Source: Diphasiastrum complanatum (Eukaryota; Streptophyta; Lycopodiopsida; Lycopodiales; Lycopodiaceae). From it: 64,000 bases of DNA. The position numbers were made by a program, and so were the translations under genes. Positions within the stretch are counted from its first letter, which is position 1; each line of letters begins with the position of its first letter. Shown here piece after piece: positions 46,918-58,166 of the stretch. The stretch covers positions 62,708,692 through 62,772,691 of the forward strand of contig CM055092.1 in the NCBI GenBank assembly GCA_029204225.1, in the 5' to 3' direction. Under the pieces are notes generated by a model. It searched no databases. It was not told the DNA's origin and worked only from the letters and a program-made list of their open reading frames with translations.

Positions 46918-47160
46918 CTAATCAAATGCATCAGGTGGGAGTTCATGATTCTTGTCATTTTTTTGCTTCGTTACACAACAGCCTATGGATCTAGATTTAG
47001 GGGGGTAATTTGTAGGAGCTGTCCATACTATTTCATGTACTTTTGCATAGTCTAAATTACGTACACTATCCTCGTCAAGAGGTCCAATTTGGCCATGTGG
47101 GTTAACAATAGATGCAAACGATATTAGCTCCTCAAGCTTAGTGGAGTTCCCAAGACTCAC
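46918..47160 (-). pseudogene. Gypsy-4 downstream fragment (tentative)
   Basis: An 80-codon frame (IVNPHGQIGPLDEDSVRNLD, APTNYPPKSRSIGC) with further open sequence beyond its stop. No domain is recognised. It lies on the same strand as, and 0.5 kb downstream of, gypsy gag remains, so it may be decayed linker or pol sequence of that element. Confidence 0.3.
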
Positions 47161-47676
47161 CTATTGATCACACCCTTTCATCCACTCTTTCCTAGCTGGG
47201 TCTGCTTGTAATTTGCTCTGGATTATTGTCAGTACTCTCGCCCTAGTCCCTTCGGGGATGAGTGTTCCTATTGAGTGTTGCGGGGGTCTTTTGTCATTGG
47301 TCTTGTCTCATCTATCCTGAGGGGTCGCTTTAAGCTCATTAGTCTGTAGGTTTGTATAATTGACTAGCCCATAACATTGTAGATCTAACCCAACTCCTTG
47401 TACCTAATGTCCATGGCTTTGTATGCTTGTAGATCCTGGCTTCTCACCTAAAGCTACTTTCTTCACACGATTACACGTCTGAATCCTAGTCTGTATAGCC
47501 CTAAGGAATAATCGGATTTTGACAGGTTTCCTTCAGAGCATGATTCCTCTAGTCTGTCTATATGGCCTCATACTACCAAGTTCTGAGGGAGTTGATTCTT
47601 CATCTACACAGCTTCCAATCAAGGGTATAGGTTCACCTATTCCAACAATAGTTATTGAGGATGATCATCCCCTAGG

Positions 47677-48300
47677 TTAAGTGTCTTTGGAGTCTACCAA
47701 CCGCTTACTTGCTCCCTCACACTCTTCATTAAAGTTGTCCGTCCGTACCCTATCTTGGGTTACCCTCAACCGTTTCTTATCTATGAGTGTTTCCGCCAAG
47801 TTTATCGGGAGTTTCTCGCCTTCCATTCTAGTCATGTCACCTTGAGAGATCACTCTACGGTCTACTGCCTGTGGTCTACTTAAAGTTTGGTAGGTTCTAA
47901 GTAGTTCGTCATCCATGACATCATGGCCTATCAGCTCTTGCCTTTGATTTCTAGAATTAAAACCATTCTCTTTTGACCAACATCCATCCTCTGAATGGCC
48001 ACACTCCCTACAATATCTACAAAAGGACTTGGGATGTGTAGGTGCAACACCTCTTACAAAAGTGGAACTACCAAGTGGTGATTTACCATGTTGTATTGGC
48101 TTGGTGTCCTCTTTCAATGGTACCGTATGGTTCACAATTTTCATCATGGCTAAGATGGTTTGGCATTCATGTGTAGCAAGAAAGGCCTCTTCTGTGGTTT
48201 TGGTTCTAGACACTGCTTCTTCTAATGAGATAACCCCAGATTGGCGTACTTTTAGCTGGGGTAGCTGATTGTAGGCCCCTCAAAAAAAAGGTGAGTACCA
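47677..48300 (-). pseudogene. Gypsy-4 gag C-terminus with zinc knuckle
   Basis: Minus-strand frame containing one CCHC knuckle, CRYCRECGHSEDGCW, preceded by SRTKTTEEAFLATHECQ and followed by a charged region. It continues the gag at 48302-49573 after a frameshift near 48240-48300. The knuckle would bind element RNA. Confidence 0.7.
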
Positions 48301-48301
48301 A

Positions 48302-49573
48302 TTAAGATGATACCTTAGTTGCTAGACCTATGTTCAATTGGCAAACGAGCTCCTTGAGTCGTTTAACATATAGGCATATTGATTCTCTTGGTTCTTGTTG
48401 TATCGTAGTCAGAGCGAACATCAAGCTATCGACATTGTATCTAGGTCCAAACTCTGCTATAAATAGCTGTAACAGTTCTTCCAAGGTGGTAATGGAAGCT
48501 TTGGGTAGATTATAGTACCAACGTCTAGCTTTCCCCATGAGAGTTGTGGAAAACAGCAACATTTTATGCACTGGATTTATGACAATATTGGTGATCACCA
48601 GCGTGTCAAATTCTTGGATATGTCTATGGGCATCTTCATCAGTGCCTCCATGAAACTGAGCTAGGGAACCTACTATCCCTGGTATCCTTCTGATATCATC
48701 AAGGATAATGATGGGCAAAGTTGCCCTCCTCACCGTAGGTGGGGTAGGTGTAGGGACAGACTCTTGTAGACTTACTTCAATCTTATGGGTATTGTCAATT
48801 TCATCTAAGTTCTCTCCACTCTCTCCCCCATAAGACCCTCTTTCTCTAATATCGTCAATCAGTTCAATTTCATGTTTGATCATACCCCCCTCATTGGAGG
48901 AAGTTGCAAGGTCTTCCTCTTCCATGGAGGTAGTCAGATCTACTTCATATTTTTCTTCTAACATTGAATCATCAATATTGGAAACCATGTCTTCATCTTC
49001 ACATTGGGTTGATGATTCTTCTATTTTGTGTTCTGAGTGAAATTTCTAAAGCCAGGTCTAGTTCGGCATATGAGAATCCATCTAGATCCAGTAGTAGGTC
49101 CTCAGCCAATTGTGGCTCTGCTAAGGTTGGATCAAGAGGTCCTCTAATATGACATGTTTTTCTTTGATCACATCTAGTTCTGGTGGTGTATGGTCTCTCC
49201 TTTCACTCTTATTCTGCTCAAGGGACTCTAAGAACGCATCTATGGCACTGACAAGTCCTTCTTTGCTCGTTACTTCACATGTCTCTATCAACCTATCATG
49301 CTCACAGAGATTCTCTTGCTCCTCTAATTCTAGAGGAGACATCTCAATATCCTATATAGGATCTGTCGAATACAAGTTGGTAGTTTCATGGGAGTTCTCC
49401 TGTGGGTACTCGTTTGCTATATTGTCAGAAGATCCTAAGCTCTCATCATCGTTGATGGATTGATATGGGCTTGTGTCTCCATTATCTACGGACATTCGGT
49501 CATTATCAAGCAATGCACTTAATTGGTCAAAATATAGTTCACTCCACCCATTTGTCGACGGCTCACTAGTCAC
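48302..49573 (-). pseudogene. Gypsy-4 gag N-terminal and capsid region
   Basis: A single frame from 49573 carrying a long acidic N-terminus (NDDESLGSSDNIANEY, LVSAIDAFLESLEQNK), then a Ty3/gypsy capsid with IPGIVGSLAQFHGGTDEDAH, LMGKARRWYYNLPKA and LQLFIAEFGPRYN, ending QEPRESICLYVKRLKELVC. An in-frame TAG near 49350 and several stops between 49120 and 48990 interrupt it. The acidic N-terminal extension is long for a plant gypsy gag. Confidence 0.7.
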
Positions 49574-49859
49574 ACTAGTGGATTGCTCTATCCCATCAAG
49601 GAGGGGATTAGATAAGGGTAGTCAGCATCCCCTCACTCCCAACATGATCTGGCATTCCGGATTCATGGCCCATGGGTGCAGGGTTTCCGTTTGGCATATG
49701 TGGCCTTTTTTTCTTTTAAATTATGCAAGATCAAATGGCCCAAGGCCAAATACATATACAGTGGTTTGGGAAGATGGATTCTTGAATCTTTACATCAATT
49801 GGATGTTAACAAATTTTGGATCTTAAAGAATCTCATACAAAGAAAAAGTGGTTTCTTGT

Positions 49860-50185
49860 GACATGCAAAAGCTTACTGGTCAAGAATGGAGCATGCATTC
49901 GACACTAGATGGCATGACATGCATGAATCAAATCTGACATGCAAGCTTCAAATCTGACATGCAAACTTCAAATCCAACATGCAAAGTCATTAGGCTAGGG
50001 ATAGTATGACATGCAAGCTTCAAATCATACATGCAAGTTTCCAAATTAGACATGCAAGCTTCCAATCAGACATGCAAGTTCCAAATCAAACATGCATGAC
50101 CATTAAGCTATGGATGGTGTGACATGCAAGGCCATCAAATTATGGATGGTGTGACATGCATGGCCTTCAGGCTATGGATGGTGTG
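49860..50185. repeat. Minisatellite based on GACATGCAAGCTTC
   Basis: About a dozen variants of an 18-21 bp unit, (A/T)GACATGCAAGCTTCAAATC, follow one another and are interspersed with a second motif, GGCTATGGATGGTGTG, repeated three to four times near the right end. It lies upstream of the Gypsy-4 gag on the minus strand. Confidence 0.8.
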
Positions 50186-50189
50186 AAAG

Positions 50190-51160
50190 TTTGAGTGTGT
50201 GTGTATGTGTTTCCAAAATGGTTCCAATCCAAGCTTGATAGATCCTCCTCATGCCATAGCTCCAAGCTTTCTTCCAAGCACCTACACACATAGAAGCAAG
50301 AACAAGAGGCAAAACAAAAATGAATAGGAGATGAATAATGAGGGAGAGGGGCGAGTTACTCCTTTTATAGGGAATGTGTAGCCTTGAGGGAGTGGATGAG
50401 GTGTCCAAAATGAGTGTGAGAAGTGTAAGGGAGTCTTTAGGAGAAGTAAAGTGAGAGGGTGAGGTGTATAGGTGTGAAAGGGTGTTTATCAACTAGTTAA
50501 AGCAAAAGGGGAGGAGTAGGAGGGCGCATTTTCCTAGGTGTCTTATGGCTTACAAGCCATGTGGCAAAGTAGGTAAGTTACATATTGATAAGGATGGAAG
50601 GTAGGTAGCTTAACATTTAATGTTAGCCACTTTCAAGTTGAATTTGGTTTACAACATTAGGATTCACCCCAAGTGTTTCATGACATGGAAAAGGCTTTGT
50701 ATATGTCCATCTTACCTTGCATAATTTTCATCCATTCCTAGGCCCTTTTTTCTAGGGGTTGCCCATCCCCAATCATAGTGAAGTGTGACACAAAGGGTGA
50801 TCAGTCCTTTGGTTTCTTCTCCAAATCTTTATAGACTCGATTGAGCCTTCTTTAGGTACCATCTTCAAGCTTTAAGAAGCTTCTTTAGTTCATTCTTCAG
50901 GTACTCTTCTTAGTACCTGCACATACCCTTAAGAAAAGGTTAGGAGTCATACCATAAAATGGTTCATCATTAGATTCTATCCCTAGAACCTGCACATCAA
51001 ACTATTAGCATTGATCTACAGTTTCATTTCTTGTCTTCAGGTAATGATACATGCACACATTTTTCATTAGTTAGAGTAATAAGATCTAATATTCCAAAAT
51101 ATGTTTCATACAAAAAGAACGAAAGACTGGATAGCCTTTATTTCTTGGTCAACTTGGTCT
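50190..51160. other. No gene recognised
   Basis: Non-coding, partly G-rich (50340-50530). It probably belongs to the Gypsy-4 leader or to a nested repeat; no termini identified. Confidence 0.35.
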
Positions 51161-51168
51161 ATACAATT

Positions 51169-51870
51169 TTACAATATTGTATTCCAACAATTCTTAGTGG
51201 CATGATCTTCCTGGCAATACCGACACAATGGTATGGACTGATGGGCATAGTGTTGATTGATCAACTCTTGTTGATTCCGAAGTTGTCTCACATCTAGAGT
51301 CAAAGCTAACAATGTTGCATGCATATCCCCCATATGTTGTTTGACCATCTCCACTAATTCATTATGCTCAATCTTAATCTTTTCATCAGGGTTCGATGAA
51401 TAGCCTTGCCTAGATAGGCACCCATGTAAGAGTACTCCTAGCCAGTTGAAAAAGTGATTGATTGTAGGCATAGAGTCCTCATCTGGTTCAGAGCTAGTCC
51501 CTACAAATTTGTGGGGCCCGTAGGATGTCAACCATAATCGTTCTAGATTCGTATTAGATCTATGATCCTCTCTATCAGTTTTTCTTAGTAATGACTCATC
51601 TAAAACAGGTGGTATTTAGTCATCAATTCCAAGAATGCCCTTGACACTCTGTTTGTGGGATCAACACACATCATTGTGTGATGCTAGCAAACCACCTCAA
51701 CATCTAGTACTCTTTCGGGATCGAGACAAAGTCTTGGATATGCTTCTAGTGGTAATCAAAGTTCTGCTTCTGAGGGAATATTTTGGTGAGAGTGTCACCT
51801 TCTCAACTCGTCGTCGCAATGGAGGACCTATGTTGGTAGTTTTGGAAGAGTTCGGTGGTCATTCATCATG
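51169..51870 (-). pseudogene. Second gypsy gag remnant with zinc knuckle
   Basis: Minus-strand gag debris. Frames near 51870-51540 give LCLDPERVLDVEVV and VSRAFLELMTKYHL. The cleaner frame at 51531-51169 has a helical region (VEMVKQHMGDMHATLLALTL) and a knuckle, CRYCQEDHATKNCW, with one residue fewer than the canonical CX2CX4HX4C spacing. It sits closest to the primer site at 52050. Whether it is the same element as 47677-49573 or a nested relative cannot be decided. Confidence 0.5.
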
Positions 51871-52049
51871 ATGGGTTCTATTCAAGCCATACAATACTAA
51901 GACCTCATGGATATCAGTAGTAACTGTTTTGCACAATGAAAAAGTCATAAGGATCGATTACAGTTGAAGCATTGGTAATCCACACAATCAAGGTTAGAAG
52001 ATGAAGCCATACTTATCTCTAGTTCATATCAGAAGGTTGCATCCAACAA

Positions 52050-52070
52050 ATTTCATGTCAGGTTCACCAA
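52050..52070 (-). other. Possible primer binding site of Gypsy-4
   Basis: On the minus strand TTGGTGAACCTGACATGA follows an LTR-like end (AAATCCCTAACA). The form resembles the TGGTGAACC-type primer sites of some plant gypsy elements. The tRNA is not certain. Confidence 0.45.
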
Positions 52071-52450
52071 TGTTAGGGATTTTTCTGACAGGGGATTGGT
52101 CCCGCCAGAAAGCCCCAGCGAGTGAAAGGGCCCACACTGCCCTTACGTGAGTGACTAGGGTCTATTACCACTTCCAACCCTGGGGGTCATCCTAATCACC
52201 CCCCGTACTCCCCAATCAATGGGAGTTTTCCAGGCTCTCAAAAGTATGATTACAAGGAGATTGATTATTGAGTCCTCAAAGTTCTTCTCAATGTGGTAGA
52301 GTGAGAGAATGACTTCCCGTCATTTTATGAGGTCGGTAGCCCATTAGGGAAATATGGGCTCAAAATGGGCCCTTTAAGAAATTTCACTTTAGAGAAAGGT
52401 TACGTAGAGAGAGAATGCAAATCGGTAACTTATGGTCACCGTTTTCTGAG
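52071..52450 (-). repeat. Putative Gypsy-4 5' LTR (3' part)
   Basis: Non-coding sequence whose minus-strand end is CAGAAAAATCCCTAACA, next to the possible primer site. The first 35 bp recur at 40446-40480. The outer boundary could not be located; the region is moderately GC-rich at 52100-52250. Confidence 0.45.
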
Positions 52451-52756
52451 TTTCTGGCTTGTCCGACGTTTAACTGTATGGTTAACTTCAGACAATAGTT
52501 AGTTAAGCATGAGATGTAATAACTTCTCTTCATGTTTGTTCCAAAATTCGGGACTAGAGCTTTAAGACTGAAAATCTTGGTATGCTCAATGCAAAAACTG
52601 AAGTGGGAGTAGCAGAACTTTTGAAATCACTGTATGCTTACAGTGAAATATGAGGCGGGACCATTCGACATAAACATTACAAAAGTAAGGTATGCTAGAT
52701 CTATTCATGTTTATTTACTGTAGTTTGAAGCATTTACATGATTGTAGCTTTTAACA

Positions 52757-55440
52757 ATGGCAATGTTCCATTTGCATGTTGCTCTTCCGATGGAATGCAC
52801 TCCAATTATTAAGAAAAATACGAAAGTTGTAGAGAATGTTGCTACAATGGTTAGAGAATTGAGAATGAATAATCATATGAATATAGATTTGTGGGTGGAT
52901 GGATCAATTTATCCTAATGATCTAGCTACCAATTTGTGTCCAGATTTTAAGTCCGTAACTCATCTTCTCAGATTTGTATGTGAAGGAAATAGCGGATTAC
53001 TTGGATATTGTCAAAGGTTGCGTGATATTGGAATGCATAGCATATCTTGTCTTTATCAACAATTACAGTTTGCTAATCAACAATTGCAACGTGCAAATCA
53101 GCAATTGCTTCATTATGTGCAACACACTAGTGCTGAAAACAATGCACTCAAGAATGCTATGTCAAAGTTGAATTCTACAATCACTACTCTTCGGGGGTCA
53201 AACCAAGAAATACTAGAATCCATGGAAAATTTTGGATCCAAGAGTTTAAAATCTGCTGTTGATATAAAAGCTATCAAAAAGACAATGATGAAGAGGAAAA
53301 GAAAGAGAGTACTGATGAAGAATATTGATGACTTATCTACACATAGCGGCAATCAGAAAAAAAAAAATTGTGCATTCAAGTATGTTGTCATATAAACCGT
53401 TTATTTGATTTGTATATGTAATTTAAGTTTGATTTGCACTTGATAACATGGATTATTTATTTATTAAACATAATTTGAGTTTCATATGTTTGTTGCAGAT
53501 CATGTTTGGTGGCAAAGAACTATTTAACAGATCGTTCATGCATTGGATCATCTTTAAGTCATGTTTTACCAAGAAAATCAGCAAAGGAAATGATGAAAAA
53601 TGCTCGGTTTGAAAAAATGAAAAATGAAATTGCAGAGACTGTTTTGATTAAGATCCAATCATACTTGGATGCAAATGTGATACAAGGTGCATGTGATATA
53701 TCTAGAATTAGCAGAAATGCTTATTCTACTTTTTTTAGAATAGTTAAAGAAGCTTTTTCCCAAGTGATGGTGAAGAAAATCTATCTTCCGCGTCCATATC
53801 GGGTAAGATTAGCAAGAAATTATTATAGTGACGGAATGTTCAAAGTAGTTGGCCAACCACTTCATATAACTGAATTATACAAATCAGAATATGGTGAGCT
53901 CAATTACAATGATTGCAATAATATTTTTCTTGATATTGAAAATGTTCTAAAATATATTATTTGATTCTATGAACTAGACGAACATCAAGTAAATGGAAAG
54001 TCTATCATTATTGTAATAAAATTGTATGAATCTGAAATCATCAAGGGTCAAAAGTTGGAACGAGTGAGTGTCACTTTGATGAACAAAATTTCAGATACAG
54101 ATGATCGAAGGTTTAGTGTTCAATTGGAAAATCACATATGGTGGTTGGCGGCATTCCAGGTATACATTTCAATTTTCATTTAGAATATCGTTATTAACAA
54201 ATCATACCTTGTCAGTTTTTATTGACATGTCATGCATTACTTGCTTCTCTACAGGTCTTGAAAGATGACCATAAAATACTTTCATAGATTTTTTCAAGAA
54301 CAAATTATGGCAAGATTATAAAGAGACATTTGGAGGGTGAGAAATTTACAGACAAAACCATGGAAGTTGTCAAATTCAATGGCACCTTGCAAGAGACTTG
54401 AAAACATTAAAATGTATGTATAATGTCTCTTATGGGGCAACATCAAAGCATCCATGTCTTTATTGCATGAAGGATTGCTACAATATGATTTGGGATGATC
54501 AACAAACATTGGCCCAACACGAGAAGCTGAAGGTCCAAATATGAAAAGTGTTCTGCCAATTCCATTAAAAAATGTTCAGATATGCACATTGCATGTTGAG
54601 GTTCGTATTATTGAAAAACTTATTTACCTGTATATTCTACTAGCATGGAATCATAAACCAGAGTCTGTGGCTAAAGCAGCAATTAGGAGGTTAGAAATAG
54701 TTCTGTCAAATGTAGGACTACATAAAGGGAATGTCACGATTGAGAAAAGTGATAGACTCTCTGGGAAAAAAGGAAATGTTCTTAATAAGCCATCAATTGG
54801 GGGCTAAAGCAAAAAGATTCTTATCCAATCACACATGCAAAGAATCAAGTGTCAAATACGAAATTTGGAGAGAAATTGTTCAAGCCACATGAACACTGGA
54901 AGAAAGTAATCGAGTGGAAAAGGGACACATGTGGATCAACTTAGACAAACTCATAGGTGTTATCATAAAAGAAAACCTATCATCAGAAGATATGAGGACT
55001 TTGCAAAATCATTGCACCACATTTGTAAAATCTGTATATGATTGTTGGAGAAAAGACAATGATACTCATTACATGGTGATAATCTATATCATTATCTGGT
55101 ACTTTTCTCGAGTCAGGCTTATATACTTTTCTACTGATGTAGCTAATCAAAACTATTGTTTGCAGCACATCCTTCTTCATCATGCAACTTATTTTGCAAA
55201 GGAATATGTGAGCTTAAGTATCTGGTCATCACAAGGCATGGAAAAATCTCATTGGTAAGCAAGGGGAGCATTCCATAGAGCAACAAATCATGGAGGACAC
55301 AATTCAAGAAATAAATATTTAGTTCAACTTTTTCAGTGGCTTTATAGAAGAGCACAATTTAGATATCAAGCTAAAAACTCGCCAAGTGTTACGATTTTTC
55401 GAAAGGCATTGAAATTCATAACAAAAGAGAGATCCTTGTA
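52757..55440 (+). pseudogene. Multi-exon gene of unknown family, probably a transposase-like protein
   Basis: Exon A (52757-53379) has a glutamine/asparagine-rich coiled coil (QLQFANQQLQRANQQLL) and a basic end (MMKRKRKRVL). GTATGT at 53380 and TTGCAG at 53498 join it in frame to exon B (53499-54159), broken by TGA at 53962-53964. A second intron, 54160-54254, has CAG/GTATAC and CTACAG borders and keeps frame. A third, 55076-55165, is plausible. Later sequence gives YNVSYGATSKHPCLYCMKD (CxxC), RLEIVLSNVGLHKGN with KPSIGG, and WSSQGMEKSHW. Several stops and shifts occur. A fragment of the same family lies at 62298-62560. I cannot name it; a DNA-transposon or virus-like protein is likely. Confidence 0.55.
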
Positions 55441-55470
55441 ATATATCAAAAATCTATCACAGAAAATTGT

Positions 55471-56260
55471 TTAATTATCATCATCATCCTCTTCAAGATT
55501 CAGACGGATGGTATTGTCATGAAGGAATAATCTCCTTTCATATGGATCCAAAAATTCTAAATTTTTCTTTTTGCTCATATCAATGTAACCCGAATAAAGG
55601 GCCATTGCAGATGATCTTTTTGTCGTCTCATTGGGAGTATAACCCAATATTTTAATAGCCAAATCCCTTTTCACAAAAATTATTTTATATGTTCCTCTTG
55701 AGTACTTATGGCCTCCTAAACAAACTGATAATAATTTGATGGCCATAATGACAGTGGTTGCATATGGATTAAAAGATGAATGATATATACAAATCTCATT
55801 ATTTTGAAAGTTTTTTCAAATAATGAGATAGAGACAAATGCTTTCTTCCGGCTGATACACCTTGGACGCCTCCATGTCTCATACCAAAGGCATCTATTTC
55901 AATAGCATCCTGTAAACGAGTAAAGAAAATAAATTTAGAATACATAACACTGCAAACTCATACTTGAACACAATGTTTGAAATAAGAAAACAGAACAATA
56001 TCAATACCAATATAATATCTACGTACAAGATCATAATCATCGTATTCAACGACGTTTGCTCTGCTAATGTCTTGTCCTCCAATGGCCTCTACATTTTCGG
56101 AGGGGATATATCTAGGCCTTGGGGGATATTTTTTTTGGAATTCCAAAAATTCCTCCTCTGTAGACAAAGTTTTTTCATAGGCTTTAGATTTTTCAATCAT
56201 GGCCTCCAAGGCCACATTGCCAGATTTCCAATTGTCATCTTTATCAAATAGGCGCGCGTT
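55471..56260 (-). pseudogene. Convergent spliced gene of unknown function
   Basis: Exon 1 (about 56260-56027) reads EKSKAYEKTLSTEEEFLEFQ and RPRYIPSENVEAIGGQDIS. GTACGTAG at 56026 and TTTACAG at 55910 define a 117-bp phase-0 intron, joining DDYDL to DAIEIDAFGMRHGGVQG in exon 2. A frameshift or third intron near 55830-55790 leads to a final open block (GYTPNETTKRSSAMALYSGY, LEFLDPYERRLFLHDN) that stops at 55471 after an aspartate run. Not recognised. It converges tail to tail on the 52757-55440 gene with only about 30 bp between them, as in compact two-gene mobile elements. Confidence 0.5.
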
Positions 56261-57330
56261 GATTCAATACTCCGGTATGGCGAATTGGATATCGGCTCAA
56301 CGTGCCCGTCCCCAAAAAAAGATTTTTCAACTTGGACTATGCGTGTTGATTCGCTATTGGAATCCATTATGACTCATCAAAGCTTGCTTCGGGTACTCCT
56401 CATACATCCAAAGCTTAAAAAAATCTGCCGAAGCAAGCTTTGATGGTTCATAATGCGTTCCAATATAATTTCAATGCATCTCAAATATCAGATCAGCGCG
56501 TCTGGCAAAAGAAAGTTATTTTTCACTTGGACTGCACGCCTCGAATTGCTATTGTAGGAATTTTTTTTTTTTAAATTGTCGAAATTATTGGACCCCATTA
56601 TGCATGATCAAAGCTTGATTCGGTAGACTCTTCATATTGTCCAAAGATACGCAAAATCTATCAAGTCAAGCTCTGATGATTCATATTCCAACCAATATCG
56701 GTTCAGCGTGTGAGAATAGCCCCTCTGGTTTACACATGTAGTACATGCCCGTCGATTTGCTATTGGGTGAAATAATGGCCGTTGGAATTTTACGAAATTA
56801 TAATGATTGGATATTAAAAAAGGTTAGATATTTATAGCTTAATTTTGTCAATTTCAGCAATAAATTGTAGATGTGACCATGCTTTTGTAGAATTAATTGT
56901 AGATGTGACCATACTTCTGTAGAAATTAATTGTGGTCGTTATTCTCGACTAATCATTTTGATGAAAGATGGATATTTAGTTTGATTTGATTGACAAGCCT
57001 CTGAATATCTCGAAGTAATCATCAGCGCAATCCGAGCCTCGGACATCCAAACCACTACGTATGCAATCATTTTGGATTTTCTCTATATATACAAATGAAC
57101 GACGATGAATTTTTTTTGCTTAAAGTTCTTATCGTCTTCTACTTCCATGCGGTATCGATTCAGCATGTCCGAAGCAACCTACCTATATTCTGCTTTTACT
57201 CGTGTGCGCCCATCCGCTACCAGGTATTGGTTTGGTTAAGTTCAAGTATCGGTTCGACGCGCTCGACTTGACTTCTGATCCTGAGTTCTTTTTCTTCGCG
57301 CGTTGATTCGATATTGGTGGATACTAATGG
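56252..57330. repeat. Tandem palindromic repeats with ATATCGATTCAACGCG-type motif
   Basis: A 15-20 bp motif of the type GATATYGGTTCARCGYGYC occurs about ten times in alternating orientations (for example 56252-56275, 56287-56310, 56341-56360, 56484-56505, 56690-56712, 57150-57170, 57237-57262, 57297-57318). Two tandem units of about 200 bp (about 56310-56515 and 56515-56740) each contain a long hairpin. In the first, arms 56341-56392 and 56428-56478 pair almost perfectly near the loop (TCAAAGCTTGCTTCGG). The array separates the unknown gene pair from the CENH3-like sequence. Confidence 0.7.
57081..57092 (+). promoter_or_regulatory. Possible TATA box upstream of the CENH3-like sequence
   Basis: CTCTATATATAC matches a plant TATA box and lies about 265 bp before the likely ATG at 57350, leaving a plausible leader. 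If the histone sequence is a processed copy this could be chance. Confidence 0.3.
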
Positions 57331-57349
57331 TGCAGACTAAGCAAACAAC

Positions 57350-57672
57350 ATGAGTTCACCCTGGTGGAATCCCAATCACAAGAGAGGGTCAGGGAAATGT
57401 AGCACCACCGCCTCGTCCACCACCACCACCTCCTAGGCCAAGGGGCAGAAGAAGAGACCCACCCTGGCTCAAGGATATTCGAAAGCTACAAAAGACCAAT
57501 AATCTCCTGATTTCGAAAGCTCACATACAGAGATCCATCAGACAGGTTACAAGAAGTCTATCTGCAGATGAGAGATGGACTGTAACGACAATAGAGACGT
57601 TGCACACTGCATATGAAGATTTCCAAGTGAAATTTTTTTCAGATACTGTTGTTACAACTGTCCATGCAAGTA
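57350..57672 (+). pseudogene. CENH3-like: Divergent CENH3-like histone H3, truncated
   Basis: The frame opens after a TGA at 57351-57353 and reads through a proline/arginine-rich tail (APPPRPPPPPPRPRGRRR), then WLKDIRKLQKTNNLLI (alpha-N), a basic alpha-1 region (QRSIRQVTRSL), RWT at loop 1, an alpha-2 helix (TIETLHTAYEDFQVKFF) and SDTVVTTVHA. Order and spacing follow the histone fold of H3, and NLLI, RWT and FSD are characters of plant CENH3 rather than canonical H3. The nucleosome role would be at centromeres. The ATG at 57350 is out of frame by one base, suggesting a shift near 57358. No introns are seen where CENH3 genes usually have them. Gypsy-5 cuts it at 57672, removing alpha-3. Confidence 0.62.
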
Positions 57673-57990
57673 CCATCTTTCTTATCCTTAAGAAAGACCG
57701 GCGCTCCCCGTGGCGACTTACTAGGTCAAATGTGACCCATTCGAAAATACTCCTCAATTTGCCGAGTCTCTTCCTCCTCTTCCTTCAGACTAGACCGATA
57801 TGGTTGTCGGAAGATAGGTTGACTACCCGGAATTAATTCTGTTTTATGATCTATTGACCTAGACGGAGGTAGACCATACGGAAGTTCACTAGGAAAAACA
57901 TCACTAAATTCTTGCTTTAAATATGCTAACAATTGTTTCTCTTCATGATCATGATCTAAATTACCATACAGACTTCCATCATTCATAATG
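57673..57990 (-). pseudogene. Gypsy-5 reverse transcriptase N-terminus
   Basis: Minus-strand start of a Ty3/gypsy RT: FSDVFPSELPYGLPPSRSID, HKTELIPGSQPIFRQPYR, EEETRQIEEYFRMGHI and, after a shift, SPRGAPVFLKDKKDGT. The homology ends at about 57673, exactly where the CENH3-like frame begins on the other strand. The catalytic palm, RNase H and integrase are absent. Confidence 0.78.
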
Positions 57991-58166
57991 AAATTACTAC
58001 AATAATTGATTTAGTACTATCATTCACATCCGAAGACTCATAAACAAATCCACTCAAGCAAGATTTCAAAACAAGATAATAACAATCAAAATTGTGAGCT
58101 TCCTTTGTTAATCCGCCGATGTAACCATCAAAAACTGAGTTCCAGCATCATCACCAAAAATGGATG

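Noticed and set aside
57600-57836. Open plus-strand frame extending the CENH3-like ORF beyond 57672
   Set aside because: From 57673 it is the antisense of Gypsy-5 reverse transcriptase, so the apparent fusion protein is a junction artefact.
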